Shown: piece by piece, positions 1-11,960 of the stretch
Numbering within the stretch: position 1 is the stretch's first letter
Layout: the number at the start of each line of letters is the position of its first letter
DNA from: Thamnaconus septentrionalis
Lineage: Eukaryota > Chordata > Actinopteri > Tetraodontiformes > Monacanthidae
Assembly (NCBI GenBank): GCA_009823395.1
Contig: CM020516.1
Span: 1,618,501-1,682,500 of the forward strand
DNA length: 64,000 nt
Reading direction: 5' to 3'
Notes under the pieces: generated by a model
Seen by the model: only the letters and a program-made list of their open reading frames with translations
What the model was told of the DNA's origin: nothing
The model's database searches: none
Program-made: the position numbers and the translations under genes

Positions 1-136
1 AAGAAATACAGCTCCATACGGGTCGGCCGCCCTGAGCCACGGTGGGTTAGATCAGAGGAGGGGGGGGGGTCGGTATATCCAACTCGCAGCTCTCGGCTTC
101 AATTTAGCAGAAAACGCCACGAGGAAGGGACCCTCC

Positions 137-193
<57 letters not shown>

Positions 194-493
194 TGTGAGT
201 ACGCACCAGCTCCACAGTGTGACGTCGCAGCGACTAAAAAGCCAAACACCTTCGGCCTCCTCGGAAGCCGAATCAAAGTGGCACTTGTGAATAAGAAGGA
301 AAACAACAATTAAGACTGAAGGGTCTCTCTTACCCCCCCCCCAGCCTCCCTCGCAGGCGTGTGTGCCCTGATAGCTTGGGGAAGTATCTATTTACTTAGT
401 GATTAGGACAATTTGACTGTCGTGGGCCAGTAAATTCAAACCATGCGCGGCGGCAGATTGGCCCCGACAACATCATCAGGCCACCATGTGAAA

Positions 494-528
<35 letters not shown>

Positions 529-2085
529 AGGTTCAGCCAGTCACTTCAACACGGGTACGAGCCCCTCCTCAGGATTGGTGTCCCCCAGCCTTCGCTTGCC
601 CCCCCCCAAAACTTAAATAAACCTTCACATGTAATTACAGACAATTTCTTCCAAGGCGCTCGTCGTCGCGTCGGGCCTCCAGCGCGCAGCAGCGCCTCGG
701 CGAGCGAACAGAACACGCATGCTTCTCCTTCTCCCCGCTCAGGAGGGAAGAGGAGAGGGGAGGGGAGGCAGAGGGGAGGGAGAGGGAGAGATGGATGGAT
801 GGAGAGGTGAAGAGGTAAAAGCAGCAGCACTTTGTTGTTTGGTGGCACTGGCGGACTGCTTCTGAGAGCTGCTGGCTCTGATGATGACACGATGAAAAGG
901 TGATCAGAGTCAATGTTATGACGGGGGGGGGGGGTGCGGTGAGGCCTTGATGTCTCACTTGTTGGAGGTGATGAAAGAAGGAGGAGGAGTGAAAGCACAC
1001 GAAGGAGTGAAATTGACTGAATTTTAAAAACTGGAGAAAATTTTTTAATAAAAAATAAAAATACCATTCTGGAAAAAAAAGTTAATTTGTGAATATATAC
1101 ATATTTTATTACTTTTTAACAAACAAATCTGCTTTTTTCTTTGCAAAAGTGCAAAAATCTGATTTTTTTTTTGCGTCATAACTGATTATTGTTCTATTTT
1201 GCATCAGTCTTATTAATTATGCACACCAATTTTTTAAATTAGTGTAATGTTCCATCATTTTTTTCACTTCATATTCTTAAAAATTGCAAATGTAAATGCA
1301 AACAGTAGGGACCTGATGTCAATCACAATCCAGCTGCTAGTATTTTCTTAGTCATCGTCGGTCACGAAAACTCGTCTCATTCTGACTGTAGTTGTAGTTT
1401 TTTGTAGTTGTAGTTTTCACTTTGTGTGGCAACTACAGAGGGCGAGCGGCGCTCTGCCGTCTCTCTGCCGCCTCTCTGCTGCCAGGACGGTGAGATGAGT
1501 CGGACAAATCAGGCGTGCCACCTCGTAATTAAATCTTCCAACTCCAGCGTTTCTCCCGTTTACAGTTTGGAGGACGATGAAAGACAAACGTTTCATTTTC
1601 TGCTCTTGAAGACGGTGATTTCTGGCTAAAGACTGTTTTTAAACCTCGCACAGAAAGAAAAATATGTCAGATCCAACAAAAAGAGACAAAATAAAAAACA
1701 ATCCCCCCCCCCCAGTTTGGCGCTGCAGCGGCCAACCAGTGGTGGGCAATGAGGAGGATTTATGACCCGGTGGAGCGTCGAGGGCGGCAGGGAAATATAA
1801 CGACTCATTAGTAAAAGAACAAATAAATAAAGTAGAAATAAATCAGAAAAAAATCAAAATGAACAAAAAAAAAAAAGCACAAATGCGTCGTTTTGTGCCT
1901 CCAAACTGTGAGCAAGTGTCCTCTGACCAGCGTTGGTGTGTGTGTCTGTGTGCGAGTGTGTGAGTGCGAGTGTGAGAGATCTGGACAGTGTTCACATGCA
2001 GGGCCAGAGAGGGATGTAAGTAATTACCAATCCTCCAAACACTACTTTGCCCTATTTAAACATATTACATGCCTCTCACAGCCAC
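1..2085. other. intergenic, no gene seen
   Basis: I see no exon or RNA gene here. The stretch holds a perfect (GT)26 tract at 139-190, an (AC)n tract at about 496-521, a purine-rich GGGA/GGAT patch at 735-805, and an AT-rich stretch at about 1020-1300. Open frames over these tracts are low-complexity translations of the repeats. Confidence 0.7.
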
Positions 2086-2087
2086 CG

Positions 2088-2119
<32 letters not shown>

Positions 2120-2120
2120 C
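2088..2120. repeat. (GGCA)n tetranucleotide microsatellite
   Basis: About eight tandem copies of a four-base GGCA unit, followed by a short (AC)n tract at 2142-2166. A second GGCA array lies in the six3 intron at 63408-63448. Confidence 0.9.
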
Positions 2121-2334
2121 CACTGCAGTGTGCACTGCAACCTGGGACACACACACACACACACACGCAGACATTTATATAATAAGCAGAGATGCTTATT
2201 ATTTTTGGGATTCACAACATTGTTGAAATCAATGAGATCCCAGAGAGCAACTGTCTCACATCATGAGTTTAATTCCAGGTGATCATAAATCATCACCTCC
2301 ACTGACTCTGACTGACTGCTGAGGAGGCAGGAGG

Positions 2335-2336
<2 letters not shown>

Positions 2337-2390
<54 letters not shown>
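2337..2390. repeat. (GT)27 microsatellite
   Basis: A perfect dinucleotide run of 54 bases. It lies 86 bp before the very long (GA)n tract. Confidence 0.95.
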
Positions 2391-2391
<1 letters not shown>

Positions 2392-2472
2392 AGGTCAGGT
2401 GAGGAGCGAACAGCAGACGCTGTGCTTCACTGAACACTCGCAGCCCTTCGGCCCTGACAGCCGATCCATCGG

Positions 2473-2803
<331 letters not shown>

Positions 2804-2861
2804 CCCTGAGGGCCTCATTACAATATCACAACAAACAATCGCCCCGTCTCTGGGGGATGCA

Positions 2862-2908
<47 letters not shown>
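2862..2908. repeat. (CA)n with an internal (CG)4 block
   Basis: An alternating purine-pyrimidine tract in which a CGCGCGCG block sits inside a CA run. This is the sequence pattern most favourable for Z-DNA. Confidence 0.9.
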
Positions 2909-2910
<2 letters not shown>

Positions 2911-2912
<2 letters not shown>

Positions 2913-3764
2913 CTCAAAAACAATGTATATAACAAAGTATATAAAAGATATTTTTTCTTTGAATATTAATTAGAAATTCAGTATGCATTAGTTTTACTTT
3001 ACATTTATTAATTATACTTCTACATTTCACATCATGAGAGACGTGTAAGAAAAACATTATTTTGAAACTATTAAACAGTTTTAATGACTTGTACACATAA
3101 CGTGCATGTTTTGGCTGTACGGATCTTTTTTTTTTTTTTTAAACATCTGAATGAAAATAGTTAGAAACAATTAGTCATTTTAGTGGCATTAATTATGTTG
3201 ATATTAAGAGCAGCTGAAGCCACTGAGTCCCACTGCGCCAGTCTGCTGAGCTGCAGCTCAGACAAAGAGCCGGTGTTTGGTTGCACTGCAGCGGTGCTCA
3301 ATACTTACAATAGTGCGTGCGCACACACACACACACACACACACTGCACTCACCTTCTCCTCCGTCCCCAAGCAAAGATCAGGTCTCACACACTCACACA
3401 CCATTCATTTGCACCAGTTCAACCAGCAGCTCATTCACAAAGTCGCAAATTCATCCAGTTGTCAGTCTGGGTGGATGCTGCCTAGTCTGTGCATTGAAAA
3501 AAAAATAATAAATATATATATATATATTTTATTTTTTTTACCAAAATGCACTATTATACACTTTGTCAAAAACTTTCTCATGTTTTCTTGAAATTCCAAA
3601 CATTGGCAGTTTAGAAGCTGCAGTGAACATGAGGCAGAAATGTCATCTTTTTCTGGCAGCTGAGTTTAAATCTCAGCCCTGTGTTGCATCGAACTGCACC
3701 GTCGCTGCCATCATCATCATCATCATCATCATCATCGTCGTCGTCGTCCCTGTTGTCGTCAGCG
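2911..3764. other. intergenic, no gene seen
   Basis: AT-rich to about 3180. It then holds an (AC)n tract at 3323-3344, a short (TA)n patch near 3516, and an (ATC)n(GTC)n trinucleotide run at about 3712-3748. No coding region is recognisable. Confidence 0.6.
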
Positions 3765-3930
3765 GGCTCATTAGCCAGCTGACCAACAGCAGCCCAGATG
3801 CATTAGAGGTCAGCAGCCGGCTCATTTACTGGTCAACAGTGTCCAGAGCTCTTGTCAGGCTGATGATTAATGAGCCGCTGGCTCCCACAATATTGTTTTA
3901 ACATGATTTCTAATGGCGCAACTTGAACTG
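3765..3930. promoter_or_regulatory. candidate conserved noncoding element
   Basis: A repeat-free island between microsatellites with repeated homeodomain-type cores: ATTA or TAAT motifs near 3770, 3864 and 3910, and a TGATTAATGAG stretch at about 3863-3873. No open frame resembles a protein. Composition and complexity resemble vertebrate developmental enhancers, but conservation cannot be seen here, so the call is inference. Confidence 0.3.
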
Positions 3931-4764
3931 CCAGCGACGCGCGGAACAAATTGGGGAGCGCTGGTCGGACGAAGTGCAGAACAGTGACGCTGGAGTTTGC
4001 GGGCGTGCACGCAGCGCCCGGCGCAGCAGAATTACTGCACCGCATATCTGCTTTTTAAATCTCCTGCCTCGGTTTTTTTTTTTGTTTTTTTTTCCTTCCG
4101 TCTTGAAATTGCGGCAGCGGGACTTTTTTTTTTAGCACATTTCAACCTCTTACATGTTGGAGCGACACCAGAGAAACGCATTCTGGCTCGGATCTCGTCC
4201 GGCGAGACAAATAGTTCTTCTATTCTGTGGCTTTTGGACCCGGCGACACAACGTTGAAAGGAGATGGCAGCGCTGATCAGAGGCTGCAGTAGAAATTTCG
4301 AAGAAGAAGCTTTTGAAAAAAAAACGTCGGAATTTCTCAAAAATCTGTGCAGCCCAAAACAAAAAGTCAAACTAAAATCAGAGAAAACCTCAAAGTGAGC
4401 CTGGCAGTGTTACACTCGTCATGAATCAATATTAGTCAATAATATCTCATGGCCGCTCAGGTTCCTGACAAGGTCGCACAATCTCACCAAAATGTTTCTT
4501 TTTCTGCGTCTCAGCTGCACTGAATGAAGCAGCGACAGTCCGAGGCCCAGCTGGCCTCACCGGGAAGACTCCTCACTGCCGTGTCTCGTAGTGAGTGTGT
4601 GTGTGCGCGTGTGTGTGTGCGCGTGCGCGTGCACGTTTGATCCGCTTTCAAAAACAGCTGATGTTTACTTTTTATTCTCTTCACACTTGTCAACCTCGGC
4701 GTTGGCCAGATTTCCAAACTTATGTGCGCACATATTGGCTTTCTTGCACCAGATATACGTTCTC

Positions 4765-4802
<38 letters not shown>

Positions 4803-4954
4803 AGTGCAGGGTGTTACAGGCGTTGGTCGGGGGGGCTCAGCAGGGGCGACAGCATGGAGTCCTAATTCAATTTAAAGCTCCGTGTTTTGACAGGAGTTAA
4901 GAGTTAGCCGGGGCTGTGAGAGCGCTCTCGTCCGCGCCGTCGCACAGGCCAGAA

Positions 4955-4998
<44 letters not shown>

Positions 4999-5040
4999 CC
5001 TGACGTATCACGGTGCACATCATACCTGCGGAAGAATTCC
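3931..5040. other. intergenic with GT and AC tracts
   Basis: No gene seen. It holds an imperfect GT/GC tract at 4594-4636, (GT)n at 4767-4801 and (AC)n at 4959-4995, with poly-T runs at 4073-4092 and 4124-4133. Confidence 0.6.
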
Positions 5041-5307
5041 TTCAAATCCAGGATCGTGTTCGGCTCCTCATTGCATTACCGCCGTTTAGCCTCACAACTG
5101 CCGCCATCCAATACACCATAATTTAATCCAGAGAAGAAGAATAAGGAGGAGAGGGAGGAGGAGGAGGAGGAGGAGGAGGAGGAGGAGGAGCAGCCGGCGG
5201 GCCGCCGCCGCCTGCCGCAAAGTGGCAGTTTATGAACGGCGGTAAGAAAAAGAGAGCAAATTAATAAAGGCAAATGAGGCGGCCGCACTCGGGCCTAATT
5301 ACTGCTG

Positions 5308-5309
<2 letters not shown>
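5041..5309. promoter_or_regulatory. possible noncoding element broken by repeats
   Basis: Two complex, ATTA-bearing segments (5041-5135 and 5215-5305) flank a (GGA)n tract at 5151-5190. Each is free of obvious repeat and includes homeodomain-like AATTA or TTAAT cores. I treat this as a weak enhancer candidate invaded by a trinucleotide microsatellite. Confidence 0.22.
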
Positions 5310-5359
<50 letters not shown>

Positions 5360-5533
5360 CGCCTCTGAGCGTATGCACGCATGTATGCATGTATGCATGT
5401 ATGCATGCGTGCACGGGAATGTGTGCCCCCCCCCGGGGACACGGAGCAATATGTCTGAGATTTGCATAAAGCTGCCAGGAAAAAATATCATCAACTGCAG
5501 CAATATTAGAGCAGCTGAACGGCCCTGAGCCCT

Positions 5534-5580
<47 letters not shown>

Positions 5581-5648
5581 GTATCAGTGGTGTTTTTTTG
5601 CAGCATGTTTGTGGTCAGATGTGTGTTTGTATGTGGTGTCTGGACAGA

Positions 5649-5714
<66 letters not shown>
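5309..5714. repeat. cluster of three long (GT)n microsatellites
   Basis: Perfect GT/TG runs lie at 5309-5358, 5536-5579 and 5653-5714. A GTATGCAT octamer-like tandem repeat lies at about 5377-5412. A short complex segment at 5455-5525 lies between the runs. Confidence 0.9.
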
Positions 5715-5715
<1 letters not shown>

Positions 5716-6034
5716 CTCCCAGGCGGTGATGGAGAGGAGGAAGTGATTTCCAGAGTGGCTCCTATCTGTTTCACCTCCTCCCATCCCACCGTCTGCTTTC
5801 CTGCCATTGATCAGAGGCAGCGACCCGCCCGCCTCCTCCTGATGGACAGAGGGAAACCTGATCGTGGGGATGAGGGGATGGGGGTGAGGAGGAGGAGGAG
5901 GAGGAGGAGGAGGAGGTGGTGGTGGGGGGTGGGACGGTGAGGAGGCTGGAAGGAGAGGAGAAGGGTAAAGGCATCGAGTCTGCGGAGGAGCAGCGGAACC
6001 AGTAACTGGAGCATCTCCTCCTCTGACTCCTGCA

Positions 6035-6301
<267 letters not shown>

Positions 6302-6412
6302 CATGGATCAGATGTTGTTGAGGTGTCCACAGGGGTGCTGGTTGCTTCTATGGGGAGCGGTTCAGTTGTAGCACCTTCAGAGCCATAACACAGCCCCCCC
6401 TGTTGCCCCCCC

Positions 6413-6450
<38 letters not shown>

Positions 6451-7472
6451 CCATGCTGGGAGTTTGAGTGGCAGTCGCACCGCCGCTGCGGCCTTGAGAG
6501 TGAGGAGTGCTGGGGTGAGTTTGGGTTGGGGGGGGGGGGTCATCAACCTATCCATCTGTTCCTGATTGCCCCTCCCCCAACCAGCAGAGTGGCCTCACCG
6601 AGTCTCTCTGCCCCCCCCCCCCACCTCCACCAGCTGAACTTGCTCTCAGTCACAGTGGAGGAAAAGAAACCAAACTGGAAATCGCTGCTTTGCTCTCTGG
6701 ACTGGGAGCTGGGAGCTGGGGTCTCAGTCTGGACCTGCAGGGGTCAGCGGGTGCTGATCAGATTGAAGTCCTGCTGCCTCAGCGGACAGCAGTGGGGGGG
6801 GGGGGCTGTCGGCTCCTCCTGCTTCCTGGCGGCCCACTGCGCCATCAGAGCCGCGGCAGCGACAACCCAAGCGGGTGACAGACTCGTGTTTAGCGCTATT
6901 ATAAAGTTATTACATATTTTCAGAACCCCGCCGGGGCCTGACGGGGGTAAACAGTGGGTCGGGCCTGTCAGACTGCCGGCCTACGTAATGACAAAAACGT
7001 CGGCTGGAGGTAAACAGCGCCGGGGCCTCTGACACGCTGTTTGTCGTCATTATGTCGTTATCGCGCCGCCGTCGCGCAGAACCAGCCGCTGTTTGCAGCC
7101 CAGCCGCTGTTTGCAGCCGGGCTTTAATGAATTTCTAAATAGTCCTGGCCTGGGGGGGAGGAGGGGGACGGGACGGGACAGGTAAACACTCCTCTGCATC
7201 CTGTCATAATGTCCCGCCCGCCCTGCGGTCAGTGTTCCTGTGAGGCCTAAACACAAAGTGCGACACTCCTGCCGACGGTTGCTGCGCTGCAGGTTGTGAC
7301 CAGCGAGTGAAGGCGGCACAAGATGGACAAATTGTCATGTTTGAATATTTTTTTTTGGTGGAGGAGGGGGGGGCAAAATGAGCTAAATTCTTGTAGTTTG
7401 AGGAAAAAGCAAAAATCATTTCTGCTTCTGCAGTCTGTAGGAAGAAACAACTGGAATCTTTGTGTTTTAGAA
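6302..7472. other. intergenic, GC-rich, no gene seen
   Basis: It holds an AC tract at 6419-6448, several homopolymer C or G runs (for example 6526-6538 and 6611-6622), and a tandem 16-17 bp duplication near 7083-7117 around a GCCGCTGTTTGCAGCC core. No exon is recognisable. Confidence 0.55.
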
Positions 7473-7530
7473 AGAATAGAATAGAATAGAATAGATGTAC
7501 TTTATTGATCCCAGATTGGGAAACTCTAGT
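7473..7530 (-). mobile_element. retroelement-tail-like fragment
   Basis: An AGAAT pentamer repeat is followed by ACTTTATTGATCCCAGATTGGG. This pairing of an A-rich pentamer with a TTTATTGATCCC block recurs in fish genomes as the 3-prime end of non-LTR elements, read here in reverse. I rely on recognition of the motif; the body of the element is not identifiable. Confidence 0.4.
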
Positions 7531-8108
7531 GGCAAAAAATAAATGTAACTCAGTGAGTCTAGATTTACTATTAAAACATCTGGAATTTTCAAAGAATGTA
7601 AAAAAAAATAAAAGAAATACATTTCTGCAACCCGGTGGAGAAAATCAAACTCCTGCCAGTGCAGACAAAGAGCTCCTTTGCACCGCGCAGGAAATACTTC
7701 TGCTGCTTTTATCCCGGTAATTTATAGTTGATAATAAAAGAACGTCAACTAAAAGAAAAAAGTCATAAAGTGTGACTGAGCTGCAGCGCTGTTACTGTTC
7801 AGAGCAGCAGCAGTTTAACAGTACAAATAATAGCAGTCGCAATGGTAAAACCATACTCCGTAGTTTAGTTATTGAAATACTCAGACGTCTTCCCCACACT
7901 TGTCCTTCTGTCACAGCGACTCAAGCCCCCCCATTCCCTGGATTTCCCTCCTGGTTGTGAACTCTCTCATATAACTCAAACCAGAGCCTCGGGTCAATAC
8001 TGCAACCTGATAGGCCCACACAGTCTGGTCCCTGGTCCCCTGCGGCACCTCCTCCACCTCCACCTCCTCCTCCACCTCCTCCGTCACCACACCGAGCAGC
8101 TACTCACC

Positions 8109-8142
<34 letters not shown>

Positions 8143-8194
8143 AAGAACAGAAAAGAGGAGGAGACGCGTTTTAATGACCGAGTCACTGCTGAAC

Positions 8195-8196
<2 letters not shown>
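7531..8196. other. intergenic, no gene seen
   Basis: Mostly complex sequence ending in a CTC/CAC-rich patch (8047-8095) and a (CAG)10 tract at about 8111-8140. Nothing coding is recognisable. Confidence 0.55.

Positions 8197-8270
<74 letters not shown>
8197..8270. repeat. (GT)37 microsatellite
   Basis: A perfect dinucleotide tract of 74 bases, the longest uninterrupted GT run in the window. Confidence 0.95.
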
Positions 8271-8272
<2 letters not shown>

Positions 8273-8805
8273 TGAAAAGCTCCTGCCTTTGACCCTTGTA
8301 TTTTTTTTTTTACAACTTCACATTTCCCTTGCGACCTCCTCGCACTAATAATTACCCCCTCAAAATAACTCCTCAACATGTCCAGAAAGCACCGTAATTA
8401 GCACTGTGTTTACAGCCGTGCAGGGGCAGTTCTGGAGATTTGGAAGCTGTGTTGGCAGCGCCAGAGACGTCCGAGGGGCAACACCTGGTCAGAGGGTGTT
8501 GTAGCCAATCCTGGGGGGGTTGATGACATCACAAAGGGGTGATTTACAGAATTTTTGTGCGCACAATTGACCAAAAAAAAACCCAACACAACATTGGCCT
8601 AATGTTCTGCATCGTCCGTCCTAAATGAAGATGGCTGGCAGTTCTACGTTCTTTCTCCTGCTGATATTTATGGGCTTCATCCCGACTGCATCTTTAAACA
8701 ATCTGCTCTCAAAGTGCAGCAAAGTGGTCCTGCAGACACATGTTTAACTCTCGGCAGCAGCGGGAGGGGAAGACGGAGAGAGGGAGAGGGAGAGGAGAGA
8801 GAGGG

Positions 8806-8809
<4 letters not shown>

Positions 8810-8887
<78 letters not shown>
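8810..8887. repeat. (GA)39 microsatellite
   Basis: A perfect GA run preceded by GGGA-rich sequence from about 8765. The stretch 8271-8809 before it is complex and shows no gene. Confidence 0.95.
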
Positions 8888-8890
<3 letters not shown>

Positions 8891-9454
8891 CCCACCTGAA
8901 AAGCAGTAAGTGTTCATTTTATCTGCGGAGGAAATCTCCCACTGATGCGTCGGCCTCCGTCAGGCTGCTGAGTGATCCGCCGGGCTCCAGCCTGGCCCAG
9001 CTGGGGGCTGGGGGTTCTGATGAGACCGTGAGGAGGAGGAACGAGCTGGTACGGAGGCAGGGAGCCTCAGCCGACACGGTGGGAGATGATTGGACGCGAC
9101 GGAGAGGCGAACCGAGCCGGGGCTGTAGATCCCAGGGCCGGGTGGGGAGAGGATGAGGCGGTAGGGGACGCATCGTGCAGGGCAGGGCAGGGAGGGCAAA
9201 AAGCCCACAGTGGGTCCAGAGGGGCCGGAGCAGCGGCAGATGCATGGAGTGTTTTGGTGAGCCGCCTCAGAGGAGGAAACTGTATGATGGGATGTGGAGA
9301 GAACATGTTGTTGTTTCAGTTCAGTTGAAAATGCACCAAAGCAAAGTTGCAGCAAAGCCCTGCGATGTTTAGCTCTTTACCAACATGACTCTGAAAACAC
9401 ACACACAAAAAAAGATGATGATTATTTTATGACTTACTAGTAATATCATTTCTT
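8888..9454. other. intergenic, GC-rich, no gene seen
   Basis: Complex GC-rich sequence with several overlapping open frames on both strands. None has a recognisable domain, start context or splice pattern, so I do not call a gene. Confidence 0.5.
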
Positions 9455-9530
9455 CAAGTTCGACGGGCCGCATGAAAAGCTTAACCGTCCGCAAATGGCC
9501 CCCGGGCCGTAGTTTGCCCCTACCTGGTGT
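9455..9530 (-). mobile_element. hAT-type transposon end relic
   Basis: The segment contains GGGCCGCATGAAA and then GGCCCCCGGGCCGTAGTTTGCCCC. Read on the - strand, the latter gives the GGGGCAAACTACGGCCC type of terminus common to Charlie-like hAT elements of vertebrates. Only one end is visible, so it is a fossil or solo end. The call rests on recognition of the terminal motif. Confidence 0.5.
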
Positions 9531-10533
9531 ACTGTGTGTTTTTGTGATGGATGGCCGCCGAGGGGGCCGCCCGGTATGCGAGTTGCACGTCTGAGCATCT
9601 GGCCATGTGAAACTGTAGCCGCTCGGCGACGACTCGGAGACCAGCGAGTCGGAAGAATCATTCCGAGTCCCACTTCTGCTTTTTTCCCGACGCTGGGACG
9701 TGGCGTCGGGAGGAAGTCATTCATAAGAAAACTTTGGCGTAAAAAAAATACACCCAAGCCGCAGCTCGACTTTAAAAAGTAATAATTCAAAATAAGTCGC
9801 GATATAAAACAAAAGCAAATACCAACAGCAGCTTCTCCCCGCGGCTGCTGTTTTCCCTCCTGGCCGTTGGTTCCCTTCTGGGCCTCGGTGTTAACAGAGC
9901 GGCGTAATGAATTCACTCGCAGCCACCGGAGCAGCTTTTTAATAAAAGACAAATTCCCAGTGTGCAGCTGTGATTGGCAGCGGTGTCCTGCCGCCTCCTC
10001 CGCCCTGACAGCATCACGCTGCTGCGCTTCAGCCTCCCGACAAACAGCCGCCACCGCCTCCGCATTCGCAACTCTTTAGATCAACACACCCATGCATTTG
10101 CGCAGTGTCTGTATTTTATTTTATTTTATTTTGGCGGGGGAGGGGAGCCAGAGTTTGTCGCCCAGCAGACTGTGCGGGAGTTCAACTCCAGGCCCAGCGG
10201 CTGCATTTTTCAATTGGAGCGGATTTTATTTTTTCAGCCATTATAGTGCAGCTTACAATTCAACCTTTGACCTCCCTGGCTGAATATTAAGCAGACACAT
10301 AAATGGATTGGCTGTGAGTTAAAGGAAAAAAAACAAATACTGTTTTTCTGGTCGTCGTGTTTCTAGAAGGAGGCTTTTTTTTTTTTTTTACTGTGCAAAT
10401 AAATGATTTAATGCGACTCAAACGTTTCCCCCAATTCACCCGCAGAAGCTTCAGCCCTGCCTGAGGGAAACGGCATGATTTCATTTCTTCCGCGACTGGA
10501 GGAAAAATAATAAATAAATACAAATACCGGCCG

Positions 10534-10566
<33 letters not shown>

Positions 10567-10639
10567 GTGTTTGCGGGGGCTAAGACGTGTAAAATGTCAG
10601 AGCTCATGAAGCCCAGAGTGACGCCACCATGCAGTCAGG
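9531..10639. other. intergenic, no gene seen
   Basis: Complex sequence with short (ATTTT)n near 10113, a poly-T run at 10376-10390 and a GT tract at 10536-10564. The stretch 9800-10080 is GC-rich with no recognisable exon. Confidence 0.5.
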
Positions 10640-10985
10640 CCTGATTATTGTTGCTTTTCATGATGAGATAATTAGTTGACCCGCATCATTATTATTTATT
10701 TTTTATTGCACCTAAAGCAGCAAATTTAATTGATAGATTTTTGCTTCCACGTGTTTGCAATAATGCTTTTATTAGCTCGTCAAAATAAATTGCTGAGGTT
10801 AAATATTTATTGAATTCATTCCCGTGCGGCATTACTGAATGAATGCGGCGCCTGGCCGCGTCGTCTCTCCGCACTCCTGACGTTTCTGTCTCAGCGCCGT
10901 CAAAACAACGGCGCGGCGCCTCGACCTGTTGAATAAAAGCCGGCAATAAATCACTAATAATTTACAGAAGGTCCCTTTAACAGCT
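10640..10985. promoter_or_regulatory. strong candidate conserved noncoding element
   Basis: A 350 bp island with no microsatellite and a high density of homeodomain-like cores: ATTA or TAAT near 10644, 10672, 10688, 10727, 10770, 10832, 10955 and 10962, with GATAATTAG at about 10668. AT-rich composition, balanced complexity and lack of coding frames match the style of deeply conserved enhancers near SIX genes. This is inference, since no alignment was possible. Confidence 0.4.
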
Positions 10986-11019
10986 CCGGCGGCCTGAATC
11001 ACTCACAGAGTGTCTTTGC

Positions 11020-11054
11020 CGCTAATGCAGCCGCTAATGCAGCCGCTAATGCAG
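11020..11054. repeat. 12-bp unit tandem repeat, three copies
   Basis: A GCTAATGCAGCC unit is repeated almost exactly three times. Each copy brings a TAAT core next to an ATGCAG block, so the repeat multiplies a possible factor site. Confidence 0.85.
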
Positions 11055-11439
11055 CGAGCAGCGGCGCTTGTTTTAATTCGTAGCGTCGCACTGTTTGGAC
11101 AACGTGTGGCTTTTCAGCGCCGGCCGTCGTGGCCGCAGGCGTCCAAACATCAGCTAATGGAAGCGGCGCGGCCCGTTAGGCCCAGAGACGCAGACACCAA
11201 CTCCATCTCGTCAGCTCCACATTTTTCTTTCTCTCTTTTTTTTTCCCGCCCGCGGCTGAGCGACGTTTACTCCAAACTTTGGCCCGTCGCTGAAAAACTC
11301 ATCCCGCGGTGATATTTCTCCTGAGTTTTTTCCCCCTCGCAGCCTCCGAGGCGACGCACCCGGGCCGAGGTTTTTATTAGAGCAAAGGAAAGAAGGAAGG
11401 GATGAGAGTATTGAGCCGGAGCTCTCGGCCTGGTTCCTC

Positions 11440-11960
11440 TTCCACGAGGGCCTGCGTGGCAATCAACGCACGTCAAACACAATGGGCATCAGCGGCCGGC
11501 CGATCAGGACCATGTGCTGGGAATCTGCGGGCCAAACTATCAGCCAATTACCAAATTAGCTTTGATGGCAACGCAGGAAACAAACAAGACGCACTAATGA
11601 TAATGGACGGCGGATTTGCACATTTTTTCGTCTGTCTTTCTCTCGCTCTGTATTTCTTTTTTTTCTTTTTTTTGCGTGATTTCAACCATGTTGGATTGAA
11701 AAGTGCAGCGAGCTGCACGTCTGCAGCCGGCGGTTTGTTCAGTCCAGACGAAGGCACAATTAAATAAATTGTTATATGTTTATTAATAATATCCATTTAA
11801 TTTTCCCCGTTTTTGTGTTTTGTGGCATATTTTTGCACTGTAATTAGTGTTTGACTTGCTAAAAGTCCTGAGGAACTGATTGGGTTCCATCATTAATGAG
11901 CTGCTGTCTGTTTTCCACTTTATTAGTCAGTTTTCCTTTTAATTTTTCACCTTTTGCTTT
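11440..11960. promoter_or_regulatory. candidate conserved noncoding element
   Basis: Complex sequence with clustered AATTA, TAATTA and CATTAATGAG motifs (11545-11560, 11594-11603, 11758-11800, 11838-11845, 11890-11900), interrupted by a poly-T/poly-pyrimidine patch at 11655-11675. It lies about 26 kb upstream of six2. No coding potential is seen. Enhancer function is inference. Confidence 0.33.
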
